Shown here: positions 17,272-22,506 of the stretch, piece after piece
Numbering within the stretch: position 1 is the first letter of the stretch
How the letters are laid out: every line of letters starts with the position of its first letter
Virus record (IMG/VR): IMGVR_UViG_3300037136_000087
Coordinates: 1-30,302 of that record
Length of the DNA stretch: 30,302 nucleotides
Reading direction: 5' to 3' (one strand)
Source of the DNA: a virus
Made by a program: the position numbers and the translations under genes
Notes under the pieces: model-generated
Database searches by the model: none
The model's input: only the letters and a program-made list of their open reading frames with translations
What the model was told of the DNA's origin: nothing

Positions 17272-19209
17272 ATGGCCGTAACAACTCAAGCCGCAGAATA
17301 CACACGTCTCAGGAAATACCTTACACCGTATATCCACGGACCAAACTGTGACGCCGTATTGGGATCCCTTGCAACTTCCTCCGCTTACCTAGTCAATTCA
17401 GCTCAGGCCGTGAACGATTCTTTGTATGTCGTGACCGCCCAAGGTAACTACCTAGCCCTTAAACTTGCAGACTACGGGATCTCCAATGATCCAACTGTCG
17501 CCTTGAGCGATGGCATCTTTAGAGAAATTGGCATTCAAGTAAAAAATCGTAAACAAGTTCGAGATCTCATTAATAATATTCTGGATATTATTTTCGGAGA
17601 TGAGTTCGTAAAGGCTACTAGCGATGCTCAAAATTTAGAGCCATATGCTCTGCAAGATGGCGACACTCTATTGGTAAATTTTGATGGTACGACGACCAAC
17701 ACCATTACCTTCTCTGCCGCTCAATTTGCAAATATTGGTGCAGCGCTTGCTCAAGAAGTAGCAGACGCCATTTGTATAGGACTAAGTGCCTTGAACGTTT
17801 CAGGAAGCGCCGTTACGAATAACGATGGTAATGGGAACTATGTACAATTGTTGAGCGACACCATTGGAGCCTCTTCTTCAGTCACCGTTCTAGGGGGCCG
17901 AGCAGAAAACGTTCTTTTGTTCCCATCTTCCGTCCCATCCAGCGGCAATTTCTCTACGCAGTGGACCATTTCTATCCAATCAGGCGGAATCCTCAGGTAC
18001 ACATGGAGTGGTGGTGCCAACCCAGATCTTGGAATTGTTCAACCACAACAATACGTCAATATTTTCGGAGGAGGATTTTCTTCTTCTGATAACGAAGGAA
18101 CATTTACTATCGTTAAGGCTCAAGGTGGTGCCGTAAACGTTGCGTATTTTGAAATCTCCAATCCCACTGGAAGTACCGGAATTGTTGTTCAAGGAACTGA
18201 TACTGCGGTACTTTTTTATACTCCTATTCGAGAAACCATATTGAATAAGCAATACTATGCCGCTGTCTATCAAACTCAGGCCAACATTCTTCAGATATTC
18301 GTTCCAGCCACAACTCAAGTAATTTCTCGTTCTCGCATAGGCTCAGCTCATCTCCATGGAATAAGTGAGCTGCCGGTGGTGCAGATGATTTTGCCAGCTG
18401 GAGATCAGATCCTATCTTCAGGACAGGCGGAATACTTTCTAATAGACGATCTGGGAAGCCCGTACATGTATTACGTTTGGCTTAACGTTTCCGGCGGAAG
18501 CAATACTGACCCAGCACCTGCCGGTTTCACCGGCATCGAAGTTACCGTTAATGGCAGCGATTCGGCGGCAACCGTTGCCAATAAGGTTTATGCGGCGCTT
18601 ACTACCACTATTCCCGCATTGACATATACAATATCGGACAATCTCATCACGATCACTCTTGAAGTTACCTCAACCATCCCAGATGCTGGCCCATCTACCC
18701 CAAATTCGCTTGGGCCTTACATTTATGACACGAGCCAGGGTTTTACTATCGGGGACGGCAGCACCACCTTAACCGGTATTGTGAATGGCGAAACGGGTCA
18801 GATCGTTAATGTCGCTAACTCTTCGGACTTTCCGAATAGTAGCGGATATATCGTCATCAATTATGGATGTGAAGATCAAGAAGTAATTCCTTATATCGCA
18901 ACGCCCTCAAGTGGGACCATTTTGATTTCGCCCGCATATTTTATCCAGCAAGACCATGCTATCGGCGAATCGGTTTTATTGGTGTATCAAAAATCCCCCA
19001 TCACACTTCCTACAGACGGTAGCGATTATCAGCCATATCTCACCGATACCGCTTCAGGGCGCGTGTATGCAGAAGCGCTCATAAATTCTGTTGCGGCGGC
19101 GGGAGTTACCGTAATCTTTACAGTACTTTATCCCTCAAGCGAGGGTCTCGGAGGCTGGCAAAGTCCCGTGCCTGGATGCAATGAGGTTGCATATGTCTAT
19201 GGGCCGTAG
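17272..19209 (+). CDS. Baseplate-associated protein carrying modules A and B, 645 aa
   Basis: The start codon is 2 nt after the wedge stop, so the gene is coupled to the wedge gene. Residues 1-120 are helical (TRLRKYLTPYIHGPNCDAVLG; RKQVRDLINNILDIIFGDE) and may dock onto the baseplate. Residues about 125-220 form an Ig-like unit (LLVNFDGTTTNTITFSAAQF, then SDTIGASSSVTVLGGRAEN) like those in tail fibre and sheath-type proteins. Module A follows (224-306), then module B (386-466), and a C-terminal beta-rich part of about 180 residues. The shared modules suggest that this protein and the wedge insert have exchanged or duplicated pieces and sit on the same surface. A specific T4 counterpart is not evident. 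Confidence 0.6.
   Translation: MAVTTQAAEYTRLRKYLTPYIHGPNCDAVLGSLATSSAYLVNSAQAVNDSLYVVTAQGNYLALKLADYGISNDPTVALSDGIFREIGIQVKNRKQVRDLINNILDIIFGDEFVKATSDAQNLEPYALQDGDTLLVNFDGTTTNTITFSAAQFANIGAALAQEVADAICIGLSALNVSGSAVTNNDGNGNYVQLLSDTIGASSSVTVLGGRAENVLLFPSSVPSSGNFSTQWTISIQSGGILRYTWSGGANPDLGIVQPQQYVNIFGGGFSSSDNEGTFTIVKAQGGAVNVAYFEISNPTGSTGIVVQGTDTAVLFYTPIRETILNKQYYAAVYQTQANILQIFVPATTQVISRSRIGSAHLHGISELPVVQMILPAGDQILSSGQAEYFLIDDLGSPYMYYVWLNVSGGSNTDPAPAGFTGIEVTVNGSDSAATVANKVYAALTTTIPALTYTISDNLITITLEVTSTIPDAGPSTPNSLGPYIYDTSQGFTIGDGSTTLTGIVNGETGQIVNVANSSDFPNSSGYIVINYGCEDQEVIPYIATPSSGTILISPAYFIQQDHAIGESVLLVYQKSPITLPTDGSDYQPYLTDTASGRVYAEALINSVAAAGVTVIFTVLYPSSEGLGGWQSPVPGCNEVAYVYGP
17941..18190 (+). repeat. 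Ig-like module A, copy 3 (in the 645-aa protein)
   Basis: The copy reads STQWTISIQSGG, LRYTWSGGANPDLGIVQPQQ, YVNIFGGGFS and NEGTFTIV, then ends in EISNPTG. It is homologous to the two wedge copies (13629-13905 and 15837-16075) at protein level. Confidence 0.6.
18427..18670 (+). repeat. Module B ('YYVWLNV'), copy 2, in the 645-aa protein
   Basis: It encodes MYYVWLNVSGGSNTDPAPAG, then FTGIEVTVNGSDSAATVANK. Compared with copy 1 in the wedge protein, 26 consecutive bases are identical (18493-18518), although flanking codons have diverged. This fits recent local recombination or gene conversion. Confidence 0.7.
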
Positions 19210-19221
19210 TATACTATATAT

Positions 19222-19350
19222 ATGATAATTTACAAGGCGACAAACAATATAACCGATAGAGGTTTAGGCAGTGTGTATAGCGTGAAGGATGAGAAAGATT
19301 CTAAAAGAAAGAAAACTTATTTTGCTTTATGGTTTAGGCAGTGTGTATAG
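19222..19350 (+). pseudogene. Remnant of a GIY-YIG homing endonuclease (N-terminal stub, 42 codons)
   Basis: An ATG 13 nt after the stop of the 645-residue gene opens a frame reading MIIYKATNNITDRG, which matches the start of free-standing GIY-YIG endonucleases (compare MLIYKLTNLLNGK at 26273). The expected YVG motif, catalytic Arg and metal-binding Glu are missing: the frame passes into the 28-bp repeat (19261-19289), a lysine-rich stretch, and a stop at 19348-19350 inside the second repeat copy. The position right behind a structural gene also matches the second intact GIY-YIG gene. I read it as a deleted endonuclease gene; a chance resemblance over about 13 residues remains possible. Confidence 0.5.
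19261..19289 (+). repeat. 28/29-bp repeat, direct copy 1
   Basis: The sequence begins ggtttaggcagtgtgtatag and continues with CGTGAAGGA. It is identical over 29 bases to copy 2 (19331-19359) and over 28 bases, in inverted orientation, to copy 3 (19844-19871). It lies inside the GIY-YIG stub. Both direct copies are upstream of the tail-tube-like gene. Confidence 0.95.
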
Positions 19351-19359
19351 CGTGAAGGA
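19331..19359 (+). repeat. 28/29-bp repeat, direct copy 2
   Basis: This copy lies exactly 70 bp downstream of copy 1, with 41 unrelated bases between them. It ends 35 nt before the start codon of the tail-tube-like gene, so it would be in that gene's 5' leader. Confidence 0.95.
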
Positions 19360-19394
19360 AACAGAAATTGACTTTTATAAAGGTTAAATAATTT

Positions 19395-19832
19395 ATGGCA
19401 GTAAATCAAAACTCCCTTATCGTAAGTGCTGGCAGAACCCGTTTTTATGTGAATAACGTGATATATCCTGTAGTTCAGGATGTAGATATCAGCGTGGATA
19501 CTGGAGAATACTCCATTTATGGGATCAATTCTCCCTACCCCCAAGAAATTGCAGGCGGCGGTCAAAATGTTGTGAAGGGATCTGCAAAAATTGTTAGAAC
19601 GTCTAATTCGGGTGGTGTTCAGGGCGTGAATCTTCGCCCTCTTTTTTCTGACTTGGCAGCTAGTAATTATGTAAGTCTTCGCCTAGAAGACAGAAAAACA
19701 GGGGAGACATTGTGGAGTGTCCCTAAGGCCAAAATAAATAACGTACAGGAAACCGTTTCTGTTAAGGGGATTTACCATATCTCATTCAATTTTATTGGTC
19801 AGATCCTTTTTTGGCCTCTGGATCTTGCTTAG
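19395..19832 (+). CDS. Tail tube-like protein, 145 aa
   Basis: The protein is small and almost entirely beta: SLIVSAGRTRFYVNNVIYPV, DVDISVDTGEYSIYGINSPY, a middle strand pair (NVVKGSAKIVRTSN), then SLRLEDRKTGETLWSVPKAK and a C-terminal VSVKGIYHISFNFIGQIL. This order of strands and the length fit the tail tube/gp19-like family, whose subunits stack as hexameric rings around the tape measure. The call is by pattern only; a related tube-initiator or other barrel protein is possible. The gene stands alone between inverted copies of a 28-bp repeat, apart from the tape-measure operon. No tail sheath gene is seen in the window. The start has only a weak ribosome site (AGG about 12 nt upstream). Confidence 0.6.
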   Translation: MAVNQNSLIVSAGRTRFYVNNVIYPVVQDVDISVDTGEYSIYGINSPYPQEIAGGGQNVVKGSAKIVRTSNSGGVQGVNLRPLFSDLAASNYVSLRLEDRKTGETLWSVPKAKINNVQETVSVKGIYHISFNFIGQILFWPLDLA

Positions 19833-19843
19833 AGTTTGTCCAC

Positions 19844-19871
19844 CCTTCACGCTATACACACTGCCTAAACC
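19844..19871 (-). repeat. 28-bp repeat, inverted copy 3
   Basis: This exact reverse complement of the two upstream copies starts 11 bp after the stop of the tail-tube-like gene. It lies in the gap between that gene and the convergent transglycosylase gene. In the tube mRNA the 3' copy could pair perfectly over 28 bases with either 5' copy. Confidence 0.95.
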
Positions 19872-19891
19872 AGACCCTATGCCAGACTTCT

Positions 19892-20320
19892 TCATGGAAC
19901 CCACTCGCATGAAAGCTTATCCCGAAGTTCTTGGCCTAACTTTCCTTGAACTCTACGGACATAGAGCAGATTCCTTGGTTTTCCCGGAACCTTTTTGCTT
20001 TCCTTGTACGTTCCACTGTTATAGGCGGCAGTAAGGCGACACCAATCATCTGCTCCATAACGGCCCTCTTGATATTTCAAGTAAAGCGCCGCCCACTTCG
20101 CATTTGTGATAGGATTTACAAGATCTTGAGGCCTACCACTATACCCCAGCATTTTGGCCGTATCGAATTTAACTTGGCAAATTCCGTATGAAGGAGAGCC
20201 TCCATCGTGATAGACAGTCACGTTAGTTAGGTTGGTCTCGTAGGTGCAGATAGCTAGAAGAAGAGAGCCTGAAACCTTAGCCGCTTTTGCTGCATTTAAA
20301 ATGATCGCTGTATAGGTCAT
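19892..20320 (-). CDS. Lytic transglycosylase (SLT-like) muramidase, 142 aa
   Basis: The sequence matches the SLT/goose-lysozyme-like fold. LLAICTYETNL supplies the catalytic Glu28, PSYGICQVK at 43-51 is the classical 'GxxQ' segment, NAKWAALYLKYQ at 73-84 follows, and LTAAYNSG at 96-103 is the conserved AYN-G motif. It would cleave the MurNAc-GlcNAc bond of peptidoglycan. A GTG at 20347 would add nine residues, but the ATG at 20320 has GGAGG four bases upstream and is preferred. There is no signal peptide, so it would need a holin for lysis or act as a virion-associated enzyme. It is transcribed against the neighbouring structural genes, and TATAAATG (20336-20329) overlaps its leader. Confidence 0.85.
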   Translation of the reverse strand: MTYTAIILNAAKAAKVSGSLLLAICTYETNLTNVTVYHDGGSPSYGICQVKFDTAKMLGYSGRPQDLVNPITNAKWAALYLKYQEGRYGADDWCRLTAAYNSGTYKESKKVPGKPRNLLYVRRVQGKLGQELRDKLSCEWVP

Positions 20321-20373
20321 TGAACCTCCATTTATAGATCCTAGCACTCATCGAGGCATAAGTCAACTCCGGA

Positions 20374-20382
20374 CAATCTTTA
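20374..20382 (+). promoter_or_regulatory. CAATCTTTA promoter-like motif upstream of the 251-aa gene
   Basis: CAATCTTTA (one inserted T compared with the octamer) ends 4 nt before the ATG at 20387. The gene follows a reverse-strand gene, so it needs a new start of transcription here. There is no Shine-Dalgarno sequence, as at the other motif copies that touch a start codon. Confidence 0.35.
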
Positions 20383-20386
20383 ACAT

Positions 20387-21142
20387 ATGAGCAATATAAG
20401 ATCTGATTTTGCCCCATACTTCGACGGTAACGGTTTAATGGCCTCCAGTCCCGTAACCACTGGAACTTTAAGCGCTTCTGACAACGGCGGAATGTTCCTT
20501 TCCGAGTTCGAGATCATATTGCAAAAATTGGGCCAATCAACTGATCAGGATAAGGTCTATTTCTTTGAACACATAACCAATTGTATGAACCAGGGACTGC
20601 TTTGCCGTAGACCCTTAGGCCAGAATCAATCTCAAGAGTCGGTCGATGACTACTACGGCGTTTTAAATGGATGTAAACAGCTTGGCATTACTTCCATCCC
20701 AATGCAATTTCTATGGTCCGTTCTCAAATATAAAGGCGCCCTTAATAATGTCTCGCCAGGGATGTGGTCCTGGGACAGCTTTTTGATACGCCAGCCCCAG
20801 ATTTTGGCCTGTATGGTGGCCGCTTCTTTTCCCAGTTGGAAGAACCCTCTAGATATTTTAGCCAGAATTGCCTGCGCCCCCTTCTTCCTTATAGCGGCCA
20901 TTGCCACTGCGGTCAGCTGCATCGGAACAGATCCCTCAGATAGCGACTCCAGACGTCTAGCGTGGCACGTATGGCAGTGTACCAAGCCGGTGAGCCTCAT
21001 GTGCTGGCTTGCTGGCCTTTTGTGGCTAAACAGGCTCAAGGGCGCTTATGGTGCTCCTGAAATGCAGGCAGTTGCTGGAATATACTACTATCCCCAAGGA
21101 CTTGGCAATAACCCCTTCTCAAAATACTGGATAACGGACTAA
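20387..21142 (+). CDS. Phage membrane-associated protein of unknown function, 251 aa
   Basis: The first 50 residues are polar. From residue 51 the protein is compact and rich in Trp, Tyr and Cys (QDKVYFFEHITNCMNQGLLC; VDDYYGVLNGCKQLG; MWSWDSFLIRQPQIL). Two hydrophobic stretches at 157-179 (LARIACAPFFLIAAIATAV) and about 202-214 (SLMCWLAGLLWL) could sit in a membrane, separated by a charged SDSDSRRLAWH loop. The pattern resembles conserved unannotated proteins I associate with tail regions of large phages, but I cannot name a family. It is a single forward gene between two reverse genes, ending directly against the next stop with no gap. A role at the host membrane during entry is only a guess. 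Confidence 0.6.
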   Translation: MSNIRSDFAPYFDGNGLMASSPVTTGTLSASDNGGMFLSEFEIILQKLGQSTDQDKVYFFEHITNCMNQGLLCRRPLGQNQSQESVDDYYGVLNGCKQLGITSIPMQFLWSVLKYKGALNNVSPGMWSWDSFLIRQPQILACMVAASFPSWKNPLDILARIACAPFFLIAAIATAVSCIGTDPSDSDSRRLAWHVWQCTKPVSLMCWLAGLLWLNRLKGAYGAPEMQAVAGIYYYPQGLGNNPFSKYWITD

Positions 21143-21526
21143 CTATTCGGTTCGTTTTAGGATACCCTTAACGATATTAGCGTCGTAGCGTTGGGATTTG
21201 GTACGGTGGTCACACCCATTGCAACGACGGAAGTAGTGGACATTATTGACTTTATTGAACACAACGATCTCTAAATAACCCTTACATTCGGGAGTCGCAG
21301 TACATTTCCACTCCTCTTTCATGCGTTCGAGCATGCCCTTGCCTTCTTCTTCAAATTCATGCCGACAATGCTGATCGACAGCTTCTTTGACTTGGCCGAA
21401 CTTATCCAGATCCAATCGGGCTAAAATTTTTCTGAGACGGCCTATCTCTTTTTTTAAAGTCTTGTTTTCATGAGCCAATTCCTGTTCTCTGGATTTAGTG
21501 GTGTCAGTGTATTTGGTTTTACCCAT
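21143..21526 (-). CDS. Coiled-coil zinc-ribbon protein, 127 aa
   Basis: Residues 12-40 form a leucine-zipper-like coiled coil (ELAHENKTLKKEIGRLRKIL), which suggests a dimer. The C-terminal half has four cysteines (C75, C81, C102, C105, as CxxxxxC and CxxC) around beta strands (GYLEIVVF; VHYFRRCNGCDHRT), a zinc-ribbon layout. Proteins with this design occur in many phages and may bind nucleic acid or RNA polymerase (inference). A GTG at 21538 would add four residues, but GAGGG lies 5 nt before the ATG at 21526, which is preferred. A CAATCTTA motif lies upstream on the same strand (21561-21554). Confidence 0.65.
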   Translation of the reverse strand: MGKTKYTDTTKSREQELAHENKTLKKEIGRLRKILARLDLDKFGQVKEAVDQHCRHEFEEEGKGMLERMKEEWKCTATPECKGYLEIVVFNKVNNVHYFRRCNGCDHRTKSQRYDANIVKGILKRTE

Positions 21527-21553
21527 CGATGCCCTCACGATCCTATCATATCA

Positions 21554-21561
21554 TAAGATTG
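21554..21561 (-). promoter_or_regulatory. CAATCTTA promoter-like motif for the zinc-ribbon gene
   Basis: On the reverse strand CAATCTTA is followed by TGATATGATAGG and then the start region of the zinc-ribbon gene, 27 nt before its ATG. This is the only reverse-strand copy of the octamer found by eye, and it again lies directly upstream of a transcription-unit start. Confidence 0.4.
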
Positions 21562-21581
21562 ATGGAAAAGTAAAGAAGATA

Positions 21582-21616
21582 TGATATAGTATATCTGAGC
21601 AAAGGAGATAATCTTA
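21582..21616 (+). promoter_or_regulatory. Promoter region of the first GIY-YIG gene (extended -10 plus TAATCTTA)
   Basis: TGATATAGT at 21582-21590 matches an extended -10 box (TGnTATAAT, one mismatch). AAAGGAG at 21601-21607 would be a strong ribosome site but lies 14 nt before the ATG at 21622, longer than usual. TAATCTTA (21609-21616), one base off the octamer, ends 5 nt before the ATG. Free-standing phage endonucleases often have their own promoter. Confidence 0.4.
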
Positions 21617-21621
21617 ACTGT

Positions 21622-22491
21622 ATGACATTATATGAAATTACAAACACTATCACTGGAATGGGATACGTGGGAATCACCAAAGGTAGGGTAAAACATCGGT
21701 GGTGGTCGCATAAGAAAGATTTGAGAATGGGCAGACACGGAAATCGCTGGCTACAGAATTCTTATAATAAATATGGGCCAGAGGCCTTTGAGTACAAAAT
21801 AAGACAAAAGTGCAATTCCATAGAAGAGTTAGGAAATTTAGAAAAGCAGGTTTTAAAGGAAGAAAAACATAGACTTTACAATATAAAAGAAGGCGGATAC
21901 GATGCCACTCCTGTAAAAATGAGCGAAGATGGCAAAAAGAGAATATCAGAACGTCAAAAGATCCCAGTCGTAGGAATGTCTATAAAAACAGGCGAAATTA
22001 AAGAATATCTGTGCGGCAAAGATACTCAATTAGACGGATTTAATCCAAAAAATATCGGCAAGTGCTGCTCCCTTTCTATTTCTCATGCAAGCGGAAGAAT
22101 CCAACAGGCTATTTCTACGGGGAAATGGGTTTGGATGAGAAAAGATGAATTCAATTTGGAGGAAATGGAACGTAGACGAGAAGTGGCCGTACGTAGAGGA
22201 AACAACGATCAATCGCGAGCTGTAATTGGTAAATCATTGGTAGACGGCTCCGTAGTTCATTTCAGATCGTGTTTAGAGGCTGCGAGAACTATAAATGGAA
22301 CGCACCAAACTATTAGACAGGCATGCTTATGGAGTACCGTCAAATCGCATAAAAAGCACGTATGGGTTTTTGCCGATGAACCCCAACCCACAATCTTATT
22401 AGGAGAGAGATATACTTACGCCCTAGACACGTTTAATGGTCATCGCGTTATAGGTCCCAGATCTAAGCGCGCCTCGATTAAAAAAGTATAA
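21622..22491 (+). CDS. Free-standing GIY-YIG homing endonuclease with NUMOD1-like repeats, 289 aa
   Basis: The N-terminal nuclease domain (1-95) has LYEITN, GYVG at 14-17, the candidate catalytic Arg26, His30, Glu74 in the NLEKQ helix as metal ligand, and the closing LYNIKEGG. The rest holds two NUMOD1-like DNA-binding units: VVGMSIKTGEIKEYL ending in WVWMRKDEF, and AVIGKSLVDGSVVHFRSCLE followed by AARTINGTHQTIRQACLW and ending in HVWVFA. It probably cuts a specific site in phage genomes that lack the gene, so that repair copies it together with its flanks. It sits 15 nt upstream of the 1254-residue fibre gene, with a second GIY-YIG gene just after that fibre. All catalytic positions appear intact. 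Confidence 0.88.
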   Translation: MTLYEITNTITGMGYVGITKGRVKHRWWSHKKDLRMGRHGNRWLQNSYNKYGPEAFEYKIRQKCNSIEELGNLEKQVLKEEKHRLYNIKEGGYDATPVKMSEDGKKRISERQKIPVVGMSIKTGEIKEYLCGKDTQLDGFNPKNIGKCCSLSISHASGRIQQAISTGKWVWMRKDEFNLEEMERRREVAVRRGNNDQSRAVIGKSLVDGSVVHFRSCLEAARTINGTHQTIRQACLWSTVKSHKKHVWVFADEPQPTILLGERYTYALDTFNGHRVIGPRSKRASIKKV

Positions 22492-22506
22492 GAGAATCAA
22501 GTATTT

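Noticed and set aside
19261-19359. Two 29-bp direct repeats with a 41-bp spacer, looking like a minimal CRISPR
   Set aside because: There are only two direct copies, the third copy is inverted and lies about 500 bp away, no cas gene is near, and the first copy lies inside a GIY-YIG-like frame.
19366-19394. TTGACT followed by AT-rich sequence as a sigma70 promoter of the tube-like gene
   Set aside because: The best -10 (TAATTT) is only 15 nt away and overlaps the start codon region. The match is too weak to support.
19795-20191. Short forward open frames across the end of the tube-like gene and opposite the transglycosylase
   Set aside because: The reverse-strand transglycosylase has clear catalytic motifs and a good ribosome site in this interval. 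The forward frames show no motifs.
20321-20347. GTG start giving a transglycosylase nine residues longer
   Set aside because: The extension has no family similarity, and the ATG at 20320 has GGAGG at the right distance.
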